Shown: positions 1-7,996, numbered from the stretch's first letter. The stretch is DNA of 21,851 bases from Lachnospiraceae bacterium UBA3386 (GCA_002358875.1 DEPS01000109.1:1-21851), one strand, 5' to 3'. The notes: a model not told the origin generated them from the sequence alone. A program made the numbers and translations.

Positions 1-80
1 CTCGCATTCTGCGAAAACAGGCCACCGCAGTTTGGGCAGATGTCCACATATTCATCTTCACGGATCACATCGTCGCGCAC
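1..80 (-). CDS. Partial small protein with a CPNCGG zinc-ribbon-like motif
   Basis: This minus-strand frame begins with GTG at 80 and stays open to the window edge, giving 26 visible residues. A purine-rich ribosome site (GGGAGGG) lies 8 bases upstream, which is why GTG was chosen over the ATGs in other frames. The visible part is acidic and contains CPNCGG, one half of a possible zinc ribbon. The same frame is open for a further 170 bases or so upstream, but no better start was found there. I do not recognise the family. It follows the HNH gene, where such phages usually carry small packaging genes or the small terminase subunit. The rest lies outside the window, so the call is tentative. 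Confidence 0.4.
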   Translation of the reverse strand, partial: MRDDVIREDEYVDICPNCGGLFSQNA

Positions 81-413
81 GGCATCTGCCCTCCCTTCAC
101 GTTCATATTGCGTCGAATCGAAAAACCAACCATCGAAAAATCTCAAAAAATACCCGAAATTCACGGAGGTTTTTTGCTTTCCCGCGGAGTTTTCACGGCT
201 TGTTCCGTTCCCTGTTTCCAGGGCAGGAATAGTGAAAAATCGCGGAAAACGCTGTGTTTATAGGCATCTTCAGCGGTTTGCAGGTATTCCTTATTGCGTC
301 GTATATCTATTTGCTGGCCCCCGGCCCCCGCTTTTTGCGAATATTCCTGAAAGAGGGGCCGACGGTCTCCGTAACGCTTCGCCGTAGAGAAGTGGTCCGC
401 CCCCCAGGGGCCG
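81..413. other. Gap between the HNH gene and the left-edge gene
   Basis: This is 333 bases without a convincing gene. The longest minus-strand frame here overlaps the HNH gene in another phase, is proline-, threonine- and arginine-rich at its start, and has no good start, so I treat it as a shadow. The minus strand after the HNH stop has G-rich runs (near 405 and 320-330) and then a T-rich stretch near 125-150. I see no clear terminator with a U-tract and no strong promoter. Confidence 0.4.
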
Positions 414-776
414 TCAGTAGTGGTAGGCGGGGGTGTGGTCCTCGGTGCGGGTCTTAACACTGTGGTGGCGGTGGCAGAGTGCCTGCCAGTTGCTCTGGTC
501 CCAGAAGAGCAGTCGGTCGCCGCGGTGCGGGACGATGTGGTCAACGTCCGTCGCCTTGACGTACCTGCCCTCCTTCATGCACTCCACACACAGCGGGTGC
601 GCTTCAAGGTAGTGCCTGCGCGCCCTCTGCCATGCCCTTCCGTAGCCCCTGTCGCCGGCACTCCGCACCTCCTCCGGGTGGAGAGGCTTGTGAACCTCGC
701 AGTATTTCTGCCCATGCGGTACGAGCGCGGGGCAGCCGGGATGGCGGCAGGGTGTGTTCGGACGGGACGGCATCAC
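414..776 (-). CDS. HNH endonuclease (phage packaging type)
   Basis: This 120-residue protein has the classic small phage HNH layout. There is an N-terminal pair of Cys/His sites (C10, C15, C26, H29), then a CVEC pair (C63, C66) and the catalytic VDHIVPHRGD segment with D79-H80. NWQALC follows with N96 and C101, and then H104-H105. HNH proteins of this length sit next to terminase genes in many dsDNA phages and are needed for genome cleavage and packaging; that role is family knowledge. The start ATG at 776 overlaps the metK stop by four bases (ATGA), so translation is probably coupled. The first two codons are both ATG, so the start could be three bases later. The terminase itself would lie left of the window. 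Confidence 0.9.
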   Translation of the reverse strand: MMPSRPNTPCRHPGCPALVPHGQKYCEVHKPLHPEEVRSAGDRGYGRAWQRARRHYLEAHPLCVECMKEGRYVKATDVDHIVPHRGDRLLFWDQSNWQALCHRHHSVKTRTEDHTPAYHY

Positions 777-1861
777 TGCTCCCAGGGAAGATCAGACTTC
801 CCGAAGTGACCGTAGCTGCTGACACGGTTGTAATCCACATCCAGAAGTTTCAGACTTTTGATAATGCCGCCGGGTGTGAGGTCGTAGCTGTCACGGACGA
901 ACTGGGAAAGGAACTCCTTGTCCTGATACTCCGTGCCGAAGGTTTCCACATAAACGGAAACCGGCTCCGCTACACCGATAGCGTAGGCGATTTGCACTTC
1001 GCACTTATCCGCATAACCGGCTCTCACAATATCCCGCGCAATCTTCCGCGCCATATACGCACCGCTGCGATCCACCTTTGTGGGATCCTTTCCGCTCATG
1101 GCGCCACCGCCGATTCTGCCGACACCACCGTAGGTATCGCAGGCCAGCTTCCTGCCCGTAACGCCGCAGTCGGCAAAGCTGCCGCCGATCACAAACCGTC
1201 CGGTCGGATTGACCAGCTTTTCAAAATCCGTATTCAGCCCGTTTTCTGTGGCCGTCAGCACCATGATTCCTTCGATGATATGGCGGAAATCTGCAGGTTC
1301 CACATTGGGGCTGTGCTGGACGCTGCACAGGAAGGTCGTGATCCGGCCGCTGTCGTAGTCGTAGCTCACCTGAGCCTTCGCGTCGGCGCGAAACATCCTG
1401 GACGGATGTGCTTTCAAAATCTGCAAAAAACGGGTCGCCACCATATAGGGAATGGGCAGAAGCTCCAGCGTCTCGTTGGTAGCGTAGCCGTACATCATGC
1501 CCTGGTCGCCGGCGCCTCCCTTATCAACGCCAAGGGCGATATCCGGGCTCTGTGTCTTCACCCAGTTCACGATATCCAGCCATGTCGTGGTATTTCCGGG
1601 AGCATCAAGGGGTGAAACTGCACCCAGTTTCTCCGGACCGATCCGCTGGAACACCTCATCCACCAGCTTCCGGTAATCCGGCTGGTGCTGACTGGTCAGC
1701 TCTCCCGCGATCACCAGTCCGCCGTCCTTGAACAGGCACTCGATGGCGACACGGCTGTTCGGGTCGTGTTTCAGGCAGTCCGTCACGATTGCATCCGCGA
1801 TCTGGTCACAGATTTTGTCCGGATGCCCGTCGGATACCTGTTCACAAGTGATAATCCTCAT
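773..1861 (-). CDS. metK: S-adenosylmethionine synthetase, phage-borne
   Basis: The enzyme makes S-adenosylmethionine from methionine and ATP. At 362 residues it is a little shorter than the usual 380-400 of host enzymes, but all signature motifs are present: GHPDK at 12-16 near the N-terminus, GAGDQGMMYGYA at about 116-127, and the P-loop-like GGGAMSGKDPTKVDRS at 251-266. The C-terminus keeps the family ending GHFGKSDLPWE. The gene is locked between the MazF-like gene (4-base overlap at 1858-1861) and the HNH gene (4-base overlap at 773-776), so it belongs to the phage operon and is not a host copy. Phages with metK usually also carry a DNA methyltransferase; none is visible here apart from the broken hsdM far to the right. 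It may supply cofactor for a methylase outside the window. Confidence 0.95.
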   Translation of the reverse strand: MRIITCEQVSDGHPDKICDQIADAIVTDCLKHDPNSRVAIECLFKDGGLVIAGELTSQHQPDYRKLVDEVFQRIGPEKLGAVSPLDAPGNTTTWLDIVNWVKTQSPDIALGVDKGGAGDQGMMYGYATNETLELLPIPYMVATRFLQILKAHPSRMFRADAKAQVSYDYDSGRITTFLCSVQHSPNVEPADFRHIIEGIMVLTATENGLNTDFEKLVNPTGRFVIGGSFADCGVTGRKLACDTYGGVGRIGGGAMSGKDPTKVDRSGAYMARKIARDIVRAGYADKCEVQIAYAIGVAEPVSVYVETFGTEYQDKEFLSQFVRDSYDLTPGGIIKSLKLLDVDYNRVSSYGHFGKSDLPWEQ

Positions 1862-2283
1862 ACTTCATCCTTTCCGCCACCTTCCGGCAGCTCTTTGTTT
1901 TTGATTCCGATCTGCTCCATCAGGGCTTTTTCAATCTGGCTTTCCAGCCCCTTGCAGTCGCCGATCCTGCGGTCCAGAAACCGCTTGTCGATGGTCATGA
2001 CCTGCTCGGCCAGAACCATCGAAGTGCCGTCCATGATCAGAACGTGAGTCGGCATCTCCAAATGCTTGATTTGCCTCGTGACGGGAGCCACGGTCACAGC
2101 ATTCGATTTCTCGTTGCAGATATCATTGCTCACAATCACCACGGGACGATTGCCACCCTGGACGCTCGTCTGCCTGTCTATCGGGAGGGAGGCATACCAG
2201 ATTTCCATCCGTCTTGGACGGACAATCAGCCGCTTTCCCAGCGGGCGGATATGTTCCTGCTTCCGCCTGTTTTTTCTGCCCAT
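1858..2283 (-). CDS. MazF/PemK-family endoribonuclease toxin, no visible antitoxin
   Basis: This 141-residue protein matches the MazF/PemK fold. IWYASLP lies at 28-34, GGNRPVVIVSND at 43-54 carries the expected catalytic Arg (R46), VAPVTRQ at 65-71 carries the expected Thr (T69), and a LAEQVMTIDKRFL stretch follows. Family members cut mRNA at short sequences. A basic extension of 25 residues precedes the normal MazF start. I keep the upstream ATG at 2283 because it has a strong ribosome site (GGAGGTG), but an internal ATG at 2208 is possible. No MazE-like antitoxin lies next to it: upstream are a terminator and a sigma-like gene, and downstream is metK with a 4-base overlap. It may be a solo MazF acting in the phage late phase, or it may be controlled by an antitoxin elsewhere. 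Confidence 0.88.
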   Translation of the reverse strand: MGRKNRRKQEHIRPLGKRLIVRPRRMEIWYASLPIDRQTSVQGGNRPVVIVSNDICNEKSNAVTVAPVTRQIKHLEMPTHVLIMDGTSMVLAEQVMTIDKRFLDRRIGDCKGLESQIEKALMEQIGIKNKELPEGGGKDEV

Positions 2284-2306
2284 CCGTTCACCTCCGTTTC
2301 GGGCAT

Positions 2307-2340
2307 GAAAAAGCCCCGCAGGTTTTCCCGCGAGGCTTCA
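2307..2340 (-). terminator. Rho-independent terminator before the mazF-metK-HNH unit
   Basis: Read on the minus strand, AAGCCTCGCGGG (2338-2327) pairs with CCTGCGGGGCTT (2322-2311) across a four-base AAAA loop. The stem is 12 bp with two wobble or mismatched positions, and five T residues follow. It lies between the late-regulator gene and the MazF-like gene and would separate the replication genes from the packaging-side genes unless transcription reads through. Confidence 0.8.
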
Positions 2341-2393
2341 CGCTATCACTGTATCAGATTTTTCAAGAATTGTCGTCCACGAAATTACTCATT

Positions 2394-2846
2394 TCATGCC
2401 TTCCCATAGAGAAGCATTGTCAGATGGTCAAGCGCCCGGTTCTTCTTGTTGTATGCCGAGCTGCGCTCGATGCCAAAGTGGTCGGCGGCGCGGATAGCGG
2501 GGCTTTCACAGTCGTCCATGTAGAAAACCTCCAGCAGATACCGCTCATCCTCGGACATCTGCTTCCACGCGGGCTTGAACCAGTCCATGTATTCCACCGC
2601 CTGACGGTAACGCTCCCGTATGGTGTCGATTTCCTCGATGCCGTTCAGGACGCGCTCCTCAGCGGCCTTGGGATTGTGGGCGTGGGGCATACCGTCAAGG
2701 TTCTGTGCGCCCACGCCGACCATCCTGTTTTCAACCTTCCGGATCTCGTCATCGCTGTGTTTGATGATGAAATCCATGCTGTCGAAGGCTTCCATCGCGC
2801 TGACGGCGGCCTTCCGCTTATCCAGGAAACTCCAACTGATGTGCAT
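2394..2846 (-). CDS. ArpU/RinA-like phage late transcription regulator (sigma-70 region 4-like)
   Basis: This 150-residue protein has an N-terminal helical part and a C-terminal helix-turn-helix. In the latter, DDCESPAIRAADHFGIERSS (109-128) is followed by a basic helix, as in sigma region 4 and the ArpU/RinA regulators that switch on phage late genes. The middle segment, with EIDTIRERYRQAVEYMDW, resembles proteins found at the same place in other Clostridia prophages; this is from memory, not from a search. A GAGGAGG site precedes the ATG at 2846. It is the last gene before the terminator at 2307-2340 and the packaging-side genes, which is where a late activator is expected. Its target promoter is not evident. 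Confidence 0.72.
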   Translation of the reverse strand: MHISWSFLDKRKAAVSAMEAFDSMDFIIKHSDDEIRKVENRMVGVGAQNLDGMPHAHNPKAAEERVLNGIEEIDTIRERYRQAVEYMDWFKPAWKQMSEDERYLLEVFYMDDCESPAIRAADHFGIERSSAYNKKNRALDHLTMLLYGKA

Positions 2847-2893
2847 GGCAAATCCTCCTCGCTTTTGATAGGCCCGCTCGGATTGTCATGTGT

Positions 2894-3148
2894 TTACTCG
2901 GGGCAGTCGTCCTCATTGACCATTTCTTTCAGCTTGCGGATCAGGTAGCTGGGGTCGAGATTGGTCAGCATCCCGTACCAGTCGGAATAGAAGAATTTCT
3001 CGTGCCGCCTGACCTCATCCTGGGCTGCCTTGCTGTCCGGGTGTTTCTTCAGCCGGACCAGCGCCCACTTGTAATCCTCCACGGCAGACTCGATGATCGC
3101 GTTTGCCAGGTTTTCATACGCTTCCTTCACGCCTACGATTTTCGACAT
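2894..3148 (-). CDS. Small phage protein, function unknown
   Basis: This is an 84-residue, mostly helical protein with no cysteine-based or catalytic motif that I can name. It has alternating charged residues and the segment FFYSDWYGMLTNLDPSYLI, followed by an acidic C-terminus. The ATG at 3148 has a GGAGGTG ribosome site that overlaps the end of the SNF2 helicase gene, whose stop is one base away, so the two are probably translated together. Small proteins of this kind are common between SNF2 helicase and late-regulator genes in related prophages. The role is unknown. Confidence 0.7.
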   Translation of the reverse strand: MSKIVGVKEAYENLANAIIESAVEDYKWALVRLKKHPDSKAAQDEVRRHEKFFYSDWYGMLTNLDPSYLIRKLKEMVNEDDCPE

Positions 3149-3149
3149 A

Positions 3150-4508
3150 TCACACCTCCGCTTTTACTGCAGCGATGAGTTCTTCCTGTGTTGCGTCCTT
3201 GCTTTTCAGGACAGCGAGAATGCGCTCATCTATAGTGCCAGATGTGATGATGTGATTAACAACCACTGTCTCAGATTTTTGTCCCTGCCGCCACAGACGA
3301 CCGTTTGTCTGCTGGTACAGTTCAAGGGACCAGGTCAGTCCAAACCAGATGATGTGGCTGCCTCCGGATTGAAGGTTCAGACCATGCGCCGCCGATGCCG
3401 GGGATAACAAAAGAACCGGGATTTCTCCACGGTTCCACCGTTCTATACTCTCGCTGTCATCCAATCTATCAAAGGCTATACCTTTTTCCCTCAGCCGCTC
3501 TTCGATCCGGCTCAGGTCGGACTTGAACCAGTAGACCACCATGACCGGCTTCCCGTTCGCCGCTTCGATCATGTCTTCCAAAGCATCCAGCTTCCGGGAA
3601 TGGAAAACCTTCGTCTTGCCATCGTCAGTGTACACAGCACCGTTCGCCATCTGAGACAGCTTTCCGCAGAGCGCGGCGGCATTGGCGGCAGTGATCTCCT
3701 CGCCATCCAGGTCAAGCACCAGATCCTTCTTCAGTTTGTCGTACTCCCGCTTTTCCCGGTTGTCCATAAACACCACGTTCTCGCTCATTACCTTCTCCGG
3801 CATCCGCAGGAAGTCGGAGGACTTCATGGATATCGTGATATCCCCGATTCTCCTGTAAATCTCCTCCTCAGCGAAGGGCAGGGGTTTATAAGAGTAAACA
3901 ACGAGACCATTGGTCTTGTCCGGGCGGAAGAACTCCTCCCGGTAGCGGGAGATGAAGCGGCCGAGCCGTGCGCCCTTGTCCAGGAGCTTGTACTCGGCAA
4001 ACAGGTCCATGAGCCCGTTGCTGGCAGGCGTGCCTGTCAGCCCAACGATCCGCTTTACCTTCGGCCTCATTTTCATGAGCGCCTTGAAGCGTTTGGACTG
4101 GGAGTTCTTGAAAGAACTCAACTCATCGATCACCAGCATATCCCAGTCCCAGGCTACCCCGGACTTTTCAATCAGCCATTGCACGTTTTCCCGGTTGATG
4201 ATATATACATCAGCCTGCCGCTGCAGGGCGACCCGCCGCTCCGTTTCCGTGCCGACCGCCACGCTCACCTTCATGTTCTGGAGATGGTCCCACTTTTTTA
4301 CCTCGGCGGGCCAGGTGTCGCGGGCCACTCGAAGCGGCGCCACGACCAGCACCTTCCTCACGGAAAAGGAGTCCCAAAGTAAGTCTGCCAGCGCCGTCAG
4401 CGTGATCACCGTTTTGCCGAGTCCCATGTCGAGGAGGACGGCAGCCTCCTCGTGGGATTTGATGAAATCGATGGCATACCGTTGGTACTCATGCGGAGTG
4501 AACTTCAT
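3150..4508 (-). CDS. SNF2-family DEAD/DEAH-box helicase of phage replication module
   Basis: This is a 452-residue superfamily 2 helicase/translocase. The Walker A DMGLGKT is at 27-33, the DEAH-type box appears as DELS at 128-131, and motif III is LTGTPASN at 157-164. The C-terminal RecA-like domain carries the arginine-finger motif in TNGRLWRQGQ at about 401-410. I chose the ATG at 4508 over the longer frame because the protein then starts at the family position (MKFTPHEYQ) with a G-rich ribosome site upstream. The extra 31 residues of the longer frame are low-complexity and overlap the upstream gene in another phase. The gene overlaps the end of the sigma-like gene by 20 bases. Such compact SNF2 proteins accompany VRR-NUC and VapE genes in many phages and are thought to remodel or unwind DNA during replication. 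Confidence 0.93.
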   Translation of the reverse strand: MKFTPHEYQRYAIDFIKSHEEAAVLLDMGLGKTVITLTALADLLWDSFSVRKVLVVAPLRVARDTWPAEVKKWDHLQNMKVSVAVGTETERRVALQRQADVYIINRENVQWLIEKSGVAWDWDMLVIDELSSFKNSQSKRFKALMKMRPKVKRIVGLTGTPASNGLMDLFAEYKLLDKGARLGRFISRYREEFFRPDKTNGLVVYSYKPLPFAEEEIYRRIGDITISMKSSDFLRMPEKVMSENVVFMDNREKREYDKLKKDLVLDLDGEEITAANAAALCGKLSQMANGAVYTDDGKTKVFHSRKLDALEDMIEAANGKPVMVVYWFKSDLSRIEERLREKGIAFDRLDDSESIERWNRGEIPVLLLSPASAAHGLNLQSGGSHIIWFGLTWSLELYQQTNGRLWRQGQKSETVVVNHIITSGTIDERILAVLKSKDATQEELIAAVKAEV

Positions 4509-4869
4509 CCGATCCGCCCCCAAGCAGCTCATCCAGAAATGGAAGCGCCCTGCCGTGGAGCTTCTGCACCTCGCGGATGCCGATGTCCATGTCGGCGGCA
4601 ATCTCCTCCCAGGACTTCAGATCGACATACCTCTTCATCATCACGGTCTGCTGATCCGCTTTGCGCAGCCGGGAGATGGCGTCCATCACCGCATTGGCGC
4701 GGGTCAGCTTTTCCCGATTCTCCGTTTCCAACTCCGCTTCCAGATCCACAGCATCTTCGCCCAGCTCCTGCCGATACGCTATCCGTCTCTCCAGCACTTC
4801 GATCCGCTGCGCAGCCTCGCGCACAGTCGCCAGAAACTCCCTCGCCGTCATAAAAGTATCCTCATACAT
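4489..4869 (-). CDS. Sigma-70 region 4-like small DNA-binding protein
   Basis: The protein has 126 residues. The first two thirds are long charged helices, probably coiled coil (residues 10-70). The C-terminal third holds KADQQTVMMKRYVDLKSWEE and then IAADMDIGIREVQKLHGRAL, a helix-turn-helix like sigma region 4. It has no sigma region 2, so it is unlikely to be a complete sigma factor. The start ATG at 4869 has a perfect GGAGG nine bases upstream and overlaps the VRR-NUC stop by eight bases. Its stop lies inside the helicase gene start. Its position between nuclease and helicase is standard in this phage type. Its role is probably transcription control within the replication operon, but this is inferred. 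Confidence 0.72.
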   Translation of the reverse strand: MYEDTFMTAREFLATVREAAQRIEVLERRIAYRQELGEDAVDLEAELETENREKLTRANAVMDAISRLRKADQQTVMMKRYVDLKSWEEIAADMDIGIREVQKLHGRALPFLDELLGGGSDEVHSA

Positions 4870-5170
4870 TCTCGTAGTCCTCCTTTTTATTTTCCGCTCC
4901 GATGGAGCCGATCAATTCCTGAATACCCTGTTCACTGTCGATGACCTCGACCCTGAACCCCAATTTCCTGATTTTCTCTATCTGCCTTATTTGCAGTGGT
5001 CTGGGTTTCGCCCCATGCTTCTTCAGCTCAACAAAGACGATTTCCCCACAGGGAAATAAGCAAAGACGGTCAGGCACACCACTCACGGAAGATGTAAACT
5101 TCCAGCACACGCCATCCGTCTTTTCCACCTCGCGTTTGAGCTTCCGCTCAACATCCCGCTCTCTCTCCAT
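4862..5170 (-). CDS. VRR-NUC domain nuclease
   Basis: This 102-residue protein is a minimal VRR-NUC (PD-(D/E)XK) nuclease. An N-terminal helix is followed by GVPDRLCLFPCGEIVFVELK at 31-50, with the catalytic D34, E48 and K50 of the VPD...ExK signature, and then by a helix with Q60 and Q63. Stand-alone VRR-NUC proteins from phages are reported to cleave branched DNA such as Holliday junctions, so resolving replication intermediates is likely. The start at 5170 was chosen because it has GGAGGTG upstream; the longer frame adds eight unlikely residues. It is the first gene after the candidate origin gap and overlaps the sigma-like gene by eight bases. Confidence 0.9.
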   Translation of the reverse strand: MERERDVERKLKREVEKTDGVCWKFTSSVSGVPDRLCLFPCGEIVFVELKKHGAKPRPLQIRQIEKIRKLGFRVEVIDSEQGIQELIGSIGAENKKEDYENV

Positions 5171-5622
5171 ACAACACCTCCAGACAAAGACCAAATAAAC
5201 GGCAAAAAAGACGGCGGCGAAAGCGCACCATCCTGGGCGAGCACAGGTAACGGAAACAACGGTGTTTTCTATAAGCCCTATAGCCCTTTATTCTTACTAT
5301 CTATCCCTGTTTCCCCTTGTTTTTCTCCAATCCCTTTATCTGTCTATCTCTTGTTCTACTTGTTCTTCATAAAGAAGAATATTGAGAAATAAAGGGTTTC
5401 AGAGAGAACAAAGGGCAGGAACGATGACAGAACAGGACACAGGCAGAAAAGTGAACGACCAAAGAGGCTGGCTACCGCCCCGCCGCCCTTTAACTGTCCG
5501 AATCCGCTGTTCCACCGTTCCCTGTGTCCATTTTCCTTTTGCTCCGCCGACGTTCCGTTGTTCCTTGTTCTTATTTCTTCTCACCGCCGGGGCTTGTTGC
5601 CCTATTTCTTTTCGCCGTTTTC
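5171..5622. other. Strand-biased non-coding gap; candidate phage replication origin
   Basis: These 452 bases lie between the primase-helicase stop and the VRR-NUC start, with no supported gene. The part from about 5265 to 5400 is AT-rich and almost purely pyrimidine on the plus strand. It contains repeated CCCT units and a small hairpin, TTCTTC (5363-5368) with GAAGAA (5374-5379). The part from 5500 to 5622 is again pyrimidine-rich and carries GTTCC units. The long purine bias on the minus strand, the AT-rich tract and the repeats next to a primase are what an origin would show; this is inference. A minus-strand promoter for the VRR-NUC gene may also be here, but none is clear. Confidence 0.45.
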
Positions 5623-5647
5623 CTATTCCACCGTTCCGCTGTTCCTG
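5501..5647. repeat. Degenerate GTTCC iteron-like cluster
   Basis: GTTCC occurs at 5509, 5517, 5552, 5559, 5632 and 5641 on the plus strand, that is GGAAC on the transcribed minus strand. Two longer near-copies exist: CCGCTGTTCCACCGTTCC near 5504-5521 and TATTCCACCGTTCCGCTGTTCC split across 5624-5645. The cluster extends into the last codons of the primase gene, giving its NSGTVE ending. It may be a set of binding sites for a replication protein, or it may be a product of slippage. Confidence 0.5.
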
Positions 5648-7968
5648 AGATACAGCCTCTGCTTCCCGTAGATCGGGAGCTTACGGCTCTTCGTCGTGCG
5701 CTCCCAGCCGGGGATCTGCGTCATGAGGGCTGCGATGGTGTAGGAGTCCGAAGGTTTGAGGTCGCTGATATTCCGTCCGAAACACTCCGCCCAGATCTCC
5801 ACGTTGGAGACATCCGTCCTCTCCACCGTGCCCTGCACGGCAGTGGGACCGTCCCGCTCACTCAGCCAGTTCCGGCGCTCGTACAGATCCATCCGATCCC
5901 AGTTGACGGGGAGAAGAGAATTTAAATACTCTTCAACGAGTCCTTTGCGCTCGTCCTCCTCCATGGCCTGCATCTGAGCACCCTCGGCCTGTGCGATCAT
6001 GTCACCTTCGAGATAGAGCTTTTCACCCTGCTCGTACAGCCACTTGGCTTCCGCCCAAATCTGATCCTTGTCGTCCTGGGTAAAGTTCCACCGCTTCCGC
6101 TGCTCAGTCTGCTTTACCTTCACGACCCAGTACCTTCTATTTCCGGTAATGTCGCGGAGATACCCGCGCTCACCGTTCACGGAGGCAATGATGATGCACT
6201 GCCTGGGGTGGCTCTCTACCACTCTTCCATAACTCGGTCTGTACTTATCGTCCGTGGCAGTCAGGAAGGCTTTCACTGATTCAATATCGGCCTTCTTCAT
6301 ACCGGCCAGCTCCGCGACCTCGACGATCCAGTAGCCCTGTAGCTTCTCCGCGCCGGCCTTCTCGTTCATATCCTTCAACGTCAGGGTCTCGCAGTAATAC
6401 TCATCCCCGATGAGGTCTTTGAACAGGGAGCTTTTGCCGATTCCCTGGACACCGTCCAGTACCAGGACAGAATCAAACTTGATGCCGGGACGCATGATGC
6501 GTGCCACCGCAGCCGCAAAAGTTTTGCGGGTGACTACCCGCACATACTCTGTATCTTCTGCCTCTAAACAATTTATCAAAATTGTCTCCACCCGTTTCAC
6601 GCCATCCCAGGCAGGGAGCGACTGAAGGTAGTCGCGAATCGGATGGAAGGAGCGGTCATCCGCAACCTTGGCAAAAGCCACATCGTGATTGCGTGTGGAG
6701 AAGGCAAGGTAGCGGCGGTCGAGTGAAGCCTTGAGCTGCGCGGTGTCTGCGTCCCGCCAGAAGCTGTTGCTATTCGGCCGATCCCATGGTACCCTGCCCA
6801 CCACCTCGACTCTGCCCGCCATCTGGTTAAAGGCGAAGCCGGCATAGTCCGGGTCATTCTGAAGGATGAGAAGCAGATTGTTGACCGAGTTTTCAAGGAC
6901 GCTGGAGCGGGGCTGGTACTTCAAACGCGCATGCCAGTCTTCGCCCTCCTCAAAGTCCTCGCTCAGTTCCGCTTCCTTCTCCTTCCGAATCTCCAGCTTG
7001 ACCTCGTCCAGCGTCATGGCGTACTCGGCCATTTTCTTATACGACACCTTATCGTCATCATCAGAGTACCGATGGATGCGCACCAGGTCAAAGCTGTTCA
7101 GGAGCCGGCCGCAGGCAGGATCGCTGGCATGGAAGGAGTAGGCGAACTTGTCATCATAGACGATCACGCCAGAGGAGGAGTCAGCCTCCTTAAACTGATA
7201 GCGTCCGGGAATCGCAGCCTCCTCGTACACATCGCTCAGCATCTCACTCATTACCCGCCCAATTCCAAACGCCCTGCAGAAGGCGCCTACTACTCCGCTT
7301 TTTCCCAGCGGGTCCTCGGCCTTCTTTCCTTCAGTGTTCCGCACCTCGCTCTCACGGGAGGAAGTGGGCAGCAGGGAACAGTCCTTCCAAGGACGATCAG
7401 CTAAAAACTGATCGGGGTCGAGCCATTCACCCTCGACTTCCTTGTAAACATACTCCCCGTTGGAGGGCGTCGTGGGCCAGTACATCAGCTGATGCGGGCG
7501 GTAGCTGCACTCGTCAAACTGGTCGATGCCCCATTCGGCAGCGAAGTATCTGGCGATTGCCTGGTACTCGTCCGAACTGACATCCCTCGTGAAGGGCACG
7601 ATGACGCGGACGCGGGGAGCTTCCGGGGTGTGTCCGTGTGTGGTGTAGAGGTAGGATGCGTAGGGCGATAGCATGGCATAGCTCTCGATGAAGTCCGGGG
7701 TAGCGGCATCCGCATCCATCGTCAGCATGGAGCGGGATGCCACACACTCCCGCTTCCGCCTGCCTCCGCTCAACTGGCCGCCAACGAAGCCGCCTTTGTC
7801 CTTTGCGGCTTCCCGGTCGGCGCGCTTCATCTTCTGATATTCTTCCACGCTCTCCGTCGTGCGGATGGTGGTTTTGAGACGCTCTCCCAGCGTCTCCCAA
7901 GAGGTGGTCTTGTTTGACCACCTCTTTGCCATACAGCTGTTGCCGTAGGCAATGTTCAATTCCCTCAT
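5623..7968 (-). CDS. VapE-type phage primase-helicase
   Basis: This 781-residue protein joins a primase-like N-terminal part to a superfamily 3-like VapE/D5 helicase. The N-terminal part shows MLTMDADAA at 81-89 (the DxD metal-binding pair) and TTHGHTPEAPRVRVIVPF at 109-126, typical of archaeo-eukaryotic-type phage primases. The helicase has Walker A GVQGIGKSS at 506-514, Walker B WIVEVAEL at 547-554, and ITGNRRYWVV at 607-616 near the sensor/arginine region. It would load at the origin, prime and unwind the phage DNA. The ATG at 7968 has GGAAAGGAAAAG upstream and fits the family beginning; an ATG at 7932 is a weaker alternative. The stop lies inside a GTTCC repeat cluster. It follows the antirepressor gene by 28 bases. 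Confidence 0.95.
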   Translation of the reverse strand: MRELNIAYGNSCMAKRWSNKTTSWETLGERLKTTIRTTESVEEYQKMKRADREAAKDKGGFVGGQLSGGRRKRECVASRSMLTMDADAATPDFIESYAMLSPYASYLYTTHGHTPEAPRVRVIVPFTRDVSSDEYQAIARYFAAEWGIDQFDECSYRPHQLMYWPTTPSNGEYVYKEVEGEWLDPDQFLADRPWKDCSLLPTSSRESEVRNTEGKKAEDPLGKSGVVGAFCRAFGIGRVMSEMLSDVYEEAAIPGRYQFKEADSSSGVIVYDDKFAYSFHASDPACGRLLNSFDLVRIHRYSDDDDKVSYKKMAEYAMTLDEVKLEIRKEKEAELSEDFEEGEDWHARLKYQPRSSVLENSVNNLLLILQNDPDYAGFAFNQMAGRVEVVGRVPWDRPNSNSFWRDADTAQLKASLDRRYLAFSTRNHDVAFAKVADDRSFHPIRDYLQSLPAWDGVKRVETILINCLEAEDTEYVRVVTRKTFAAAVARIMRPGIKFDSVLVLDGVQGIGKSSLFKDLIGDEYYCETLTLKDMNEKAGAEKLQGYWIVEVAELAGMKKADIESVKAFLTATDDKYRPSYGRVVESHPRQCIIIASVNGERGYLRDITGNRRYWVVKVKQTEQRKRWNFTQDDKDQIWAEAKWLYEQGEKLYLEGDMIAQAEGAQMQAMEEDERKGLVEEYLNSLLPVNWDRMDLYERRNWLSERDGPTAVQGTVERTDVSNVEIWAECFGRNISDLKPSDSYTIAALMTQIPGWERTTKSRKLPIYGKQRLYLRNSGTVE

Positions 7969-7996
7969 GGCTTTTCCTTTCCGGGATCGCAGCCCC

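Noticed and set aside
161..544. 127-codon minus-strand frame downstream of and overlapping the HNH gene
   Set aside because: Its first half is the HNH gene in another phase with a Thr/Pro/Arg-rich composition; no ribosome site or known domain.
632..1615. Long plus-strand open frame of 327 codons
   Set aside because: It lies opposite metK, which has all its family motifs on the minus strand; the plus-strand protein has no recognisable domain or ribosome site.
3600..4944. Plus-strand frames of 260 and 330 codons
   Set aside because: Both are antisense to the SNF2 helicase and the sigma-like gene, which carry clear motifs; they are shadows of GC-rich coding sequence.
5363..5379. TTCTTC/GAAGAA hairpin as a terminator
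   Set aside because: The stem is only 6 bp and AT-rich, and no T-tract follows it, so termination is not supported.
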